A stretch of 64,000 nucleotides of DNA, from the NCBI RefSeq assembly GCF_005952805.1, contig NZ_CP040709.1, positions 2,232,001 to 2,296,000 of the forward strand, given 5' to 3'. Origin of the DNA: Inhella inkyongensis. Lineage in GTDB: Bacteria; Pseudomonadota; Gammaproteobacteria; Burkholderiales; Burkholderiaceae_C. The translations under genes were made by a program, and so were the position numbers. Of the stretch, positions 10,556-18,279 are shown in pieces. A model generated the notes under the pieces. That model made no database searches, had not been told where the DNA came from, and saw only the letters and a program-made list of their open reading frames with translations. Each line of letters starts with the position of its first letter. Positions within the stretch are counted from its first letter, which is position 1.

Positions 10556-11775
10556 CACTTCGCCCCCGCCTCAAACCAGCGCTTGATCAAGTCGCGCTCC
10601 TCGTCGCTCATCTGCGTGGCATTGTTCAGCGGCATGCTGCGCGCCACCACCGCCTGCTGGTAGACCGCCAGTGCGTGCTGGGTCAACAGCGCGTCGGTGT
10701 GTAAGGCCACGCCCTTGTTTTGCACCGCTTCGCTGTGGCAGAGCACACAGCGCTGGTTCAGCACGGCCTGCACCTGGGCACGGCTCACGGCCTGAGCTTG
10801 GGGCTGTGTCTGAGCCGGCGCCGCCACAGGCGGCTTGGGAGCCTGGATCAGCACCAAGCCCGCAATCAGCACCACCCCGGCCAGCGCCCAGCCCCAGGGT
10901 GCGCTCTTGCCTGCGATCAGCGCCTTGTGGCGCGCCACAAAGCTGTGTCGGATCAGGGCGCCGGCCAGCATCAGCACGAACAGCAGCACCCAGTTGTAGG
11001 CGCCCTGGTAGAGGAAGCCGTAGTGGTTGCTGAGCATGGCGATCAGCACCGGCAGCGTGAAGTAGGTGTTGTGCACGCTGCGCTGCTTGCCGCGCTGGCC
11101 GTGGATGGGGCTGACCGGTTCACCGGCCTTCATCTGGGCGATGACCTTGCGCTGGCCCGGGATGATCCAGACCAGCACATTGGCGCTCATGGCCGTGGCC
11201 ATCATGGCGCCCACCAGCACGAAGGCGGCCCGGCCGGCAAAGAGCTGGCAGGCGGCCCAGCTGCTCAAGGCCACCACGGCCAGCAGTACCAGGCCCACTC
11301 GGGCATCGCCACCCACCTTGCCGTCCTTTTCACCCAGCAACCGGCACACCCCGTCATAGACGAACCAGAACGCCAGCAACAGGCCCAGTGCGGCACCCAC
11401 TGCGGCGCCCGACGAACCCCAGGCGTAAACCTTGGGGTCGATCAGAAAGGTCTGCGCATTGAAGAGATAGAGCACGGTGAACAGCGCAAAGCCGGTCAGC
11501 CAGGTGGAATAACTCTCCCAAAAGAACCAATGCAGTTTCTCGGGCAGGGCCTTGGGCGCCACCAGGTATTTCTGCGGGTGATAAAAGCCCCCGCCGTGCA
11601 CGGCCCAGAGCTCGCCGTCCACGCCCTTGGCCTTGAGGTCCGCATCGGTGGGGCGGGTCAGGCTGCTGTCCAGGAAGACGAAGTAAAAGGACGAACCGAT
11701 CCAGGCAATGGCCGTGATCACATGGGCCCAGCGCAAGAGCAGATTGGCCCAATCGGCCAGATATCCCAAGTCCAT
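10555..11775 (-). CDS. puuD: Membrane urate oxidase with C-terminal cytochrome c (PuuD)
   Basis: Oxidises urate to 5-hydroxyisourate at the inner membrane and sends electrons to the respiratory chain instead of making hydrogen peroxide. The N-terminal half is a multi-pass membrane domain with the family block VHGGGFYHPQKYLVAP and HWFFWESYSTWLTG. A Pro/Ala/Gln linker (about residues 315-330) leads to a cytochrome c domain with haem motif CVLCH and an axial Met candidate in RSMPLNN. The protein has 406 residues from the ATG at 11775, which overlaps the uraH stop by one base. It sits between uraH and xdhA, as expected for the pathway. Confidence 0.94.
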   Translation of the reverse strand: MDLGYLADWANLLLRWAHVITAIAWIGSSFYFVFLDSSLTRPTDADLKAKGVDGELWAVHGGGFYHPQKYLVAPKALPEKLHWFFWESYSTWLTGFALFTVLYLFNAQTFLIDPKVYAWGSSGAAVGAALGLLLAFWFVYDGVCRLLGEKDGKVGGDARVGLVLLAVVALSSWAACQLFAGRAAFVLVGAMMATAMSANVLVWIIPGQRKVIAQMKAGEPVSPIHGQRGKQRSVHNTYFTLPVLIAMLSNHYGFLYQGAYNWVLLFVLMLAGALIRHSFVARHKALIAGKSAPWGWALAGVVLIAGLVLIQAPKPPVAAPAQTQPQAQAVSRAQVQAVLNQRCVLCHSEAVQNKGVALHTDALLTQHALAVYQQAVVARSMPLNNATQMSDEERDLIKRWFEAGAK

Positions 11776-12131
11776 CAAGAACCCCGGTAGGTGGAGTAGC
11801 TATAGGGGCTGACCAGCAGCGGCACGTGGTACTTGGCACCCACATCCGCGATGCCGAAGTCCAGATTCACCACATCGATGAAGGGCGGATCGGGCAACTC
11901 AAGCCCGCGCGCACGGAAATAGGCCGCCACCTCGAAGACCAGGCGCCAGCGCCCGGTCTGCATCTGGCCGGCGTCCAGCAGCGGCCCATCGGCACGGCCG
12001 TCGGCATTCAACTGGATGGACTTCCGGGTGTGGAAGGCGCCGTCGGGCTGCGCCTGTTGCAAATGCACCGTCATGCCCGCTGCGGGGCAGCCATGGGCGG
12101 TGTCGAGCACGTGGGTGGAGAGGTGGCCCAT
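11775..12131 (-). CDS. uraH: 5-hydroxyisourate hydrolase (transthyretin-like)
   Basis: Hydrolyses 5-hydroxyisourate to OHCU. The 118-residue protein begins LSTHVLDTAHGCPA, the conserved N-terminal strand with the catalytic His. It contains FHTRKSIQLN and KYHVPLLVSPYSYSTYRGS, the diagnostic C-terminal YRGS tail of the family. The length matches the family, so I place the start at the ATG at 12131 rather than the longer frame to 12341, which would run through the divergent regulator gene. It is the first gene of the leftward purine operon, 49 bp from the GntR start. Confidence 0.95.
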   Translation of the reverse strand: MGHLSTHVLDTAHGCPAAGMTVHLQQAQPDGAFHTRKSIQLNADGRADGPLLDAGQMQTGRWRLVFEVAAYFRARGLELPDPPFIDVVNLDFGIADVGAKYHVPLLVSPYSYSTYRGS

Positions 12132-12157
12132 AGCGGTGGCGAGAAGCGTCGGCAAAC

Positions 12158-12177
12158 TGTATACACTCAAGCATACA
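12158..12177. promoter_or_regulatory. Candidate GntR-family operator between uraH and the regulator
   Basis: The 49-bp divergent gap holds the perfect 8-bp palindrome TGTATACA (12158-12165) and a second ATACA at 12173. Together these form the inverted repeat TGTAT-N10-ATACA. ATACAC also occurs as a direct repeat 12 bp apart. The site would overlap promoters for both directions, so the regulator could control itself and both purine arms. That it is the operator is inferred from position and symmetry only. Confidence 0.55.
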
Positions 12178-12180
12178 CGC

Positions 12181-12867
12181 ATGAACACCACCCTCCCCGC
12201 CGAAACCGCCACGCAGCGCATCGTCGACGCCATCACGGCGGCCATCGTCGAGCGCCGGCTCATGCCGGGCACCAAGCTGGTCGAGCAGCAGCTCGCCGAC
12301 CTGTTCCAAGTCTCTCGCACCCTGGTGCGCCAGGCGCTCAATCAGCTCAGCCGGGATCACCTCGTCAAGCTGCAGCCCGCGCGCGGCGCCTTCGTGGCCG
12401 AGCCCAGTGTGGACGAGGCCCGCCAGGTCTTCGAGGTGCGGCAGATGATCGAGCAGCAGCTGGTGCGCCAGCTGTGCGCACGCGCCACGCCGGCCCAGAT
12501 CACCACCCTGCGCGAACACCTGGCACGCGAGGCCGCCGCCGTGCAAGCCGAGGACATCACCCTGCGCACCCGCCTGCTGGCCGACTTCCATGTCCTGCTG
12601 GCGCGCCTGCAGGGCAACGAGGTGCTGGCGGAGTTGCTGGCCGACCTGCTGGCCCGTTGCTCGCTGATCGCGCTGATGTACCAAAGCAGCCACTCGGCCG
12701 AGCACTCGGCCAGCGAACACATCGAGCTCGTGGACGCCATCGAGGCCGGCGACATCGAGCGCGCCAGCGCGCTGATGAGCGACCACCTGGGCAATGTGGA
12801 GCGAGGCCTGCGCCTGAAGGCGCGCACCACCGATCTGGCCAACGCGCTGGGGACCGTACATCCATGA
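12181..12867 (+). CDS. GntR-family regulator (FadR-type, FCD domain) of purine catabolism
   Basis: A 228-residue protein with an N-terminal winged helix-turn-helix (IVDAITAAIVERRLMPGTKL, then QQLADLFQVSRTLVRQAL) and an all-helical FCD effector domain (about residues 80-215) with FHVLLARLQGN and SEHIELVDAIEAGD, carrying the His residues used for metal/ligand binding in this subfamily. The start at 12181 (MNTTLPAE) gives the normal family length; the frame stays open upstream through uraH on the other strand. It lies between the two arms of the purine cluster, so it is probably the pathway regulator, with a purine or ureide ligand inferred. Confidence 0.88.
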   Translation: MNTTLPAETATQRIVDAITAAIVERRLMPGTKLVEQQLADLFQVSRTLVRQALNQLSRDHLVKLQPARGAFVAEPSVDEARQVFEVRQMIEQQLVRQLCARATPAQITTLREHLAREAAAVQAEDITLRTRLLADFHVLLARLQGNEVLAELLADLLARCSLIALMYQSSHSAEHSASEHIELVDAIEAGDIERASALMSDHLGNVERGLRLKARTTDLANALGTVHP

Positions 12868-12877
12868 CCCACCTCGC

Positions 12878-13816
12878 ATGAACTACCCCCGCGACCTGCG
12901 CGGCCACGGCCGCCACCCGCCCCATCCGCAGTGGCCGAACAAGGCGCGCGTGGCCCTGCAGTTCGTGCTGAACTATGAAGAAGGTGGCGAGAACTCGGTG
13001 CTGCATGGCGACACCGGGTCCGAGCAATTCCTCTCTGAGATGTTCAACCCCGCCAGTTATCCGGCGCGGCATCTGAGCATGGAGGGCATCTATGAATACG
13101 GCAGCCGGGTGGGCGTGTGGCGCATCCTGCGCGAGTTCGAGCGCCGCGGCCTGCCGCTGACCGTGTTTGGCGTGGGCATGGCGCTGCAGCGCTGCCCCGA
13201 AGTGACGGCCGCCTTTGTCGAGTTGGGTCACGAGATCGCCAGCCACGGCTGGCGCTGGATTCATTACCAAAACCTCGACGAGGCGACCGAGCGCGAGCAC
13301 CTGCTGCAGGCGGTTGAGGTCATCACGGCCATGACGGGCCAGCCCCCGGCGGGCTGGTACACGGGGCGCGACAGTCCCAACACCCGCCGCCTGGTGGTCG
13401 AGCACGGCGGCTTTGAGTACGACAGCGACTACTACGGCGACGACCTGCCCTTCTGGCTCCAGGTGCGGAAAAGCGATGGCGCCCTCGCGCCCCATCTGGT
13501 CGTGCCCTACACCCTGGACTGCAACGACATGCGCTTTGCCCTGCCCCAGGGCTTCAGCCATGGCGACGAGTTCTTCCACTACCTGCGCGATGCCTTTGAT
13601 GTGCATTACGCCGAAGGTGTGGAACGGCCCAGCATGATGAGCGTGGGCTTGCATTGCCGGCTGCTCGGCCGCCCGGGCCGCATGCGTTCGTTGCAGCGCT
13701 TTCTGGACCATGTGCAATCGCACGCCGATGTGTGGATCTGCCGCCGCGTGGACATCGCGCGGCATTGGAAAGCCACCCACCCCTTTGACGCCGCTACCGC
13801 CCATCTATGGACCTGA
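12878..13816 (+). CDS. puuE: Allantoinase PuuE (polysaccharide-deacetylase fold)
   Basis: Hydrolyses allantoin to allantoate. It belongs to the carbohydrate-esterase-4 fold rather than the amidohydrolase superfamily, and this form is described as metal-independent. The 312-residue protein begins MNYPRDLRGHGRHPP and has FVLNYEEGGE, the ASHGWRW block, GWYTGRDSPNTRRLV and YDSDYYGDDLPFW, all characteristic of PuuE. The start lies 10 bp after the regulator stop, and its end overlaps the next gene by 10 bp. This arm therefore reads as one transcript. Confidence 0.95.
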   Translation: MNYPRDLRGHGRHPPHPQWPNKARVALQFVLNYEEGGENSVLHGDTGSEQFLSEMFNPASYPARHLSMEGIYEYGSRVGVWRILREFERRGLPLTVFGVGMALQRCPEVTAAFVELGHEIASHGWRWIHYQNLDEATEREHLLQAVEVITAMTGQPPAGWYTGRDSPNTRRLVVEHGGFEYDSDYYGDDLPFWLQVRKSDGALAPHLVVPYTLDCNDMRFALPQGFSHGDEFFHYLRDAFDVHYAEGVERPSMMSVGLHCRLLGRPGRMRSLQRFLDHVQSHADVWICRRVDIARHWKATHPFDAATAHLWT

Positions 13817-15570
13817 AGACTCTCAACCAGTCCGAGCCCGCGGCCCTGCTGACCGAGCTAGGCGGGCTGTACGAGCACTCGCCCTGGATCGTGGAAGGCG
13901 CGCTGGCCCAACGCCCTTTCGCCTCGCTGGCGGCCTTCAAGCGCGCCTGCTTCGAGGTGCTGGCTCGCGCCACCCCCGAGGCCCAGCGCGCGCTGATCTG
14001 CGCCCACCCGGAGCTGGCCGGCAAGGCCATGGTGGCGCAGCAGCTCACGGCCGAATCCACCGACGAGCAAAGCCGTGCGGGTCTGACCCATTGCAGCCCC
14101 GAAGAGTTCGCCACCCTGCAGCGCCTGAACACCGCCTATGGGCAGCGTTTCGGCTGGCCCTTCATCCTGGCCGTACGGGGCCCGCGCGGCCTCGGCCTGA
14201 GTCGCAGCGAAATCATCAGCACCTTCGAGCGCCGCCTGGACGGTCACCCCGACTTTGAGTTCCAGGAATGCCTGCGCCAGATTCACCGCATCGCCGAGCT
14301 GCGCCTGGCTGAGAAGTTTGGCGAAGACCTGAGCGCGGGCGAGCAGGTGTGGGACTGGGCCGAACAGCTTGCCGTTCACAGCGAGGCCGACGACGCCCTG
14401 ACCGTCACCTATATGAGCCCGGCCCACCGCGCCTGTGCGCGCAAACTGGCGGGTTGGATGCAAAGCTGCGGCTTTGACGAGGTGCAGATCGACGCGCTGG
14501 GCAATGTGGTGGGGCGCTACTTCGGCAGCGACCCGTCCGCCCCCCTGTTGATGACCGGCAGCCATTACGACACGGTGCGCAACGGGGGCCGCTACGACGG
14601 CCGCCTGGGCATTCTGGTGGCCATGGCCACGGTGCAGGGCATGAAGGCCCTGGGCCATCGCCCCCGCCACGGCCTGGAGCTGGTGGCCTTTGCCGAAGAG
14701 GAGGCGCAGCGTTTTCCCGCCACCTTCCTGGCCGCCAGCGCGCTGGTCGGCCGCTTCGAACCGCAGTGGCTGGCCCAGCAAGACGCCCAGAGCGTGACGA
14801 TGGCCGAGGCCCTGCAGGCGGCCGGCCATGGCGCCCAACCGAGCGCGCAACTGGACAGCATTGCCGCACTGCAACGCGACCCCAAGCAATACCTCGGCTT
14901 TGTCGAGGTTCACATTGAACAAGGCCCCGTGCTGGACGCCGCCGGCCTGCCCCTGGGGGTGGTCAGCTCCATCAATGGCAGCCACCGCTACACCGGCGAG
15001 ATCGTCGGCCAGGCCAGCCATGCCGGCACCACCCCGATGGGCGCGGGCCGGCGCGATGCCGCTGCGGCGGCGGCCGAGCTGGTGCTGCAGGTCGAGCGCA
15101 TCGCCACCCAGTTGCCCGAAGCCGTGGGCACGGTGGGCATGCTGGAAGTGCCCGGCGGCTCCATCAATGTGGTGCCGGGCCGTTGCCGCTTCAGCCTGGA
15201 CCTGCGTGCCCCGCGCGACGCCGTGCGCGACCGCCTGCGCGACGAGGTGCTGCACGCCTTGGACGCCATTTGCGAGCGGCGCGGCTTGCACTACAGCCTG
15301 CGGCCCACCCTGTCGATTGACGCAGCCCCCAGCCACCCCGACTGGCAGGCGCGCTGGGAAGCCGCCGTGCAGCGCTTGGGCCTGCCCGTGCACCGCATGC
15401 CCAGCGGCGCCGGGCACGACGCCATGAAGATGCACGAGATCCTGCCCCAGGCCATGCTCTTCGTGCGCGGCGGCAATGCCGGCATCAGCCACAACCCGCT
15501 GGAAACCGTGAGCGCGCACGACGCTCAACTGGCGGTGGAGGCCTTCGAGATTCTGTGGAATTCCCTATGA
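13807..15570 (+). CDS. Fusion: OHCU decarboxylase (UraD) + allantoate amidohydrolase
   Basis: A single 587-residue frame with two enzymes. Residues 1 to about 170 match UraD: RPFASLAAFKRA, the catalytic-His segment AHPELAGK, and FGWPFILAVRG. This half decarboxylates OHCU to S-allantoin. Residues from about 180 to the end form an M20 allantoate amidohydrolase/carbamoylase: GSHYDTVRNGGRYDG, FAEEEAQRFPATF, EVHIEQGPVLD, ASHAGTTPMGAGRRD and SGAGHDAMKM supply the dinuclear-metal ligands. There is no frameshift at the junction. The two steps are separated by PuuE, encoded immediately upstream. AllC or a ureidoglycolate-type specificity for the second half cannot be excluded. Confidence 0.9.
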   Translation: MDLKTLNQSEPAALLTELGGLYEHSPWIVEGALAQRPFASLAAFKRACFEVLARATPEAQRALICAHPELAGKAMVAQQLTAESTDEQSRAGLTHCSPEEFATLQRLNTAYGQRFGWPFILAVRGPRGLGLSRSEIISTFERRLDGHPDFEFQECLRQIHRIAELRLAEKFGEDLSAGEQVWDWAEQLAVHSEADDALTVTYMSPAHRACARKLAGWMQSCGFDEVQIDALGNVVGRYFGSDPSAPLLMTGSHYDTVRNGGRYDGRLGILVAMATVQGMKALGHRPRHGLELVAFAEEEAQRFPATFLAASALVGRFEPQWLAQQDAQSVTMAEALQAAGHGAQPSAQLDSIAALQRDPKQYLGFVEVHIEQGPVLDAAGLPLGVVSSINGSHRYTGEIVGQASHAGTTPMGAGRRDAAAAAAELVLQVERIATQLPEAVGTVGMLEVPGGSINVVPGRCRFSLDLRAPRDAVRDRLRDEVLHALDAICERRGLHYSLRPTLSIDAAPSHPDWQARWEAAVQRLGLPVHRMPSGAGHDAMKMHEILPQAMLFVRGGNAGISHNPLETVSAHDAQLAVEAFEILWNSL

Positions 15571-16817
15571 GCATTGCCGTCACCCCCGCTTACGCCCAAC
15601 TGGACGCCTGGATCGCCCAGCATTTCGACGAACAGGTCGGCTTTTTGCAGGCCCTGGTTCGCGTGCCCACCGACACCCCGCCCGGCCACAACCGCCCGCA
15701 TGCCGAGACCACCGCCGCGCTGCTGGCCGCCATGGGCCTGCAAGCCGAGGCCCATGCGGTGCCCGAGGCCGAGGTGCAGGCGCAGGGCATGCAGAGCATC
15801 ACCAATCTGATCGTGCGCCGCCGCTTTGGCATAGACGGCCCGGTGGTGGCCCTGAACGCCCATGGCGATGTGGTGCCACCCGGCGAGGGCTGGAGCCAAG
15901 AACCCTACGGCGGCGCGGTGGTCGAGGGCAAGCTCTACGGCCGCGCGGCGGCCGTCAGCAAGAGCGACTTTGCGACCTACACCTTTGCACTGCGGGCCTT
16001 GGAGTCCTTGGGGCTCCCCTTGAAGGGCGGCGTCGAACTGCACTTCACCTATGACGAAGAATTCGGCGGCGAACTTGGGCCCGGCTGGCTTCTGCGCCAA
16101 AAGCTCACAAAACCCGACCTCCTGATCGCCGCCGGCTTCAGCTATCAGGTGGTGACAGCGCACAACGGCTGCCTGCAGCTGGAGGTGACGCTTACCGGCC
16201 TATCCAGCCACGCCGCCTACCCCGAGACCGGCATCGACGCCCTGCAGGCCGCCACCGACCTGATGCACGCGCTCTATGCCGACAACGCCTCGCTCAAGCT
16301 GATCCGCTCCGAGGTGCCGGGCATCAACCATCCCTACCTGAACATCGGCCGCATCGAGGGGGGCAGCAACACCAATGTGGTGCCGGGCAAGGTGGTGCTC
16401 AAGCTGGACCGCCGCATGATCCCGGAAGAGGACGCCTTCGAAGTCGAGAAGGCGCTCAAGCACCTCATCGAGACCAATGTGCGCACCCACCACCCCAAGG
16501 TGAAGCTTGGCATCCGCCGCCTGCTGCTGGCGCACAGCCTCAAGCACGACCCGCGCAACCAAGCCCTGGTGGACGCCATCCAGCGCCACGGCCAAGAGGT
16601 CTTCGGCGAACCCATCCCCGTCACCGGCACGCCGCTCTATACCGATGTGCGCCTCTACGGCGCGGCCGGCGTGCCGGCCGTCATTTATGGTGCCGGCCCG
16701 CGCACCGTGCTGGAAAGCAATGCCAAGCGCGCCGACGAACACCTTGTGCTGGCCGACCTGAAGCGCGCCACCCAGGTGGTGGCCCGCACGCTCTACGACC
16801 TTTTGAAAGCAGACTGA
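15567..16817 (+). CDS. M20-family metallohydrolase (ArgE/DapE type) in the purine operon
   Basis: A 416-residue dinuclear-zinc hydrolase. The ATG at 15567 overlaps the previous stop by 4 bp (ATGA); a start four codons earlier is possible but would overlap more. Ligand motifs are NAHGDVVPP (His, Asp), the Glu pair in FTYDEEFGG, an Asp in KPDLLIA and the C-terminal His in RADEHLVL. The block that usually reads GRGxxDMKGG is here GRAAAVSKSDFATY, with shifted spacing. It belongs to a family including acetylornithine and succinyl-diaminopimelate deacylases. Its place in the operon suggests it acts on a ureide such as ureidoglycine or ureidoglycolate, but that is inference. Confidence 0.85.
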   Translation: MSIAVTPAYAQLDAWIAQHFDEQVGFLQALVRVPTDTPPGHNRPHAETTAALLAAMGLQAEAHAVPEAEVQAQGMQSITNLIVRRRFGIDGPVVALNAHGDVVPPGEGWSQEPYGGAVVEGKLYGRAAAVSKSDFATYTFALRALESLGLPLKGGVELHFTYDEEFGGELGPGWLLRQKLTKPDLLIAAGFSYQVVTAHNGCLQLEVTLTGLSSHAAYPETGIDALQAATDLMHALYADNASLKLIRSEVPGINHPYLNIGRIEGGSNTNVVPGKVVLKLDRRMIPEEDAFEVEKALKHLIETNVRTHHPKVKLGIRRLLLAHSLKHDPRNQALVDAIQRHGQEVFGEPIPVTGTPLYTDVRLYGAAGVPAVIYGAGPRTVLESNAKRADEHLVLADLKRATQVVARTLYDLLKAD

Positions 16818-16818
16818 A

Positions 16819-18057
16819 ATGTTCAAACCCTTGGCATTGGCTGGACTTTTGATGGGCTTGAGCGCCCAAGCCGCGCCCACACAGCTGACCGTCGCCACCT
16901 GGAACCTGGGCTGGCATCTGGACCAGGAACTGGCCACCCAGTGGCGCGCCGCCTGCGACGCCCCCTTCGCGCTGGACGCCAAAGACGGCCGCTGGAAGCC
17001 CGCTGCGTCCGCCAGTGCCGACACCCGCCCCGGCTGGGCCCTGCCCTGGGGCCGCAACGCCCCGGTGGAGTGGGACATCGGCGCCCTGCCCCCCTGCGAC
17101 ATCTACCAAGTCAACCGTACCGCCCTGCCCGTCACACGCCCGGCCGATCTGCTGCGCCGCGCCCGCCTCAGCGAGCTGCTGCGCACCCGGTTGAACGCCG
17201 ATGTACTGGCCTTTCAGGAAGTGAGCGGTGCAGCGGCCATTCGCGAGCTGGTGGGGCCTGAGTACGAGGTCTGCAGCTACGAGGGCCACAAGGTGCAGCG
17301 CCTGGCCTTTGCCTGGAAGCGCAGCCTGGGCGCCGGCCGATGTCAGGTGGACTGGGGCTTGAGCCTGCCCCAGCGCCCGATGGTCGACCAGGTGCGCCCC
17401 GGCCTGGCCTTGCACCTGCAGGTGGACGGGCGCCGCGTCAGCTTCCTGACCGTGCACCTGAAGTCCTCCTGCGTTTCGCCGCTGGACGGCAGCAACCCGC
17501 AATTCCCCGCGCCCGCCAGTGAGGCCCGTGGCCAACTGGACGGCCCCAACCCGCACTGCCAGAGCCTGCAACAGCAGGTGGCCCCCTTGGAAACCTGGCT
17601 GGATGGCCAGAAGGCCGACGCCCTCGTGTTGCTGGGCGACTTCAACCGCAATCTGGGCCACGAGCAAAGCGCGCCTGCCGAACACAGCGCACGAGTCCAG
17701 GGCCAGGCCACCGAGCCCCATGGCCCGGGCGTGAAGGTGCGCAATCTCTGGCGCGAGCTCAACGACGGCCAGCCCCGCAGCCTGACCCTGCTGGAATCCC
17801 ACTGCGAGGGTCAGCCCAGCTGTCTGCTGGCCAAGAGCGGCCACCTGGACCGCCAGCAATACGGCGGCCTGCGGGCGGCTCTCGGCTGCCGCAACCCGGT
17901 GGGCTTGGACCACATCGTGATCGCCGGCGCGCTCAAGGGCTCCACCGCCCGCAAGATCTCCATGGGAGAGCTGGGTGACACCCGGATGGTCAATGGCGTG
18001 GCTGAGCTAGGGCTCTCAGATCACTGCCCGTTGGCGGCGACGGTGGAGCTGAAGTAA
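16819..18057 (+). CDS. Secreted endonuclease/exonuclease/phosphatase-family protein
   Basis: A 412-residue protein with a Sec signal peptide (MFKPLALAGLLMGLSAQA, cleavage near AQA-A). The EEP catalytic residues are all present: Asn in ATWNLGW, Glu in AFQEV, His in TVHLKSS, Asp-x-Asn in LLGDFNRN, LDHIV, and the terminal SDHCPL. Several Cys residues suggest disulfides, as expected outside the cytoplasm. It starts 1 bp after the M20 gene stop, so it is probably the last gene of the purine arm. A periplasmic or extracellular nuclease that frees nucleotides is the likeliest role. A phosphodiesterase acting on another substrate is possible. Confidence 0.85.
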   Translation: MFKPLALAGLLMGLSAQAAPTQLTVATWNLGWHLDQELATQWRAACDAPFALDAKDGRWKPAASASADTRPGWALPWGRNAPVEWDIGALPPCDIYQVNRTALPVTRPADLLRRARLSELLRTRLNADVLAFQEVSGAAAIRELVGPEYEVCSYEGHKVQRLAFAWKRSLGAGRCQVDWGLSLPQRPMVDQVRPGLALHLQVDGRRVSFLTVHLKSSCVSPLDGSNPQFPAPASEARGQLDGPNPHCQSLQQQVAPLETWLDGQKADALVLLGDFNRNLGHEQSAPAEHSARVQGQATEPHGPGVKVRNLWRELNDGQPRSLTLLESHCEGQPSCLLAKSGHLDRQQYGGLRAALGCRNPVGLDHIVIAGALKGSTARKISMGELGDTRMVNGVAELGLSDHCPLAATVELK

Positions 18058-18279
18058 CAAGGCGCACAAGCCCCAGTGACTGCTCCGTAGCGATTGCCGC
18101 CGCTGGGTGCTATGCCTCGCAAGGCCCGCAACTGGCCAGAAGCCGTCATCCCCGGCACGGATACCCCGGCATCGAGATTGGCATACCCGCCTGCGACGAT
18201 TGTCACAGCTGCCGAACCGTAGGTTGACGCTCGTTCTGAATTTACAAATGGACGGGCAAATCAGAATCCAGCGAAGGAA
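18058..18279. other. Intergenic stretch, no gene seen
   Basis: These 222 bp show no supported reading frame, no clear terminator and no RNA gene. Base composition falls from the GC-rich norm of the window toward the AT-richer patch that follows. The segment CCGCAACTGGCCAGAAGCCG looks like non-coding repeat material, but no second copy is present in this window. Confidence 0.4.
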
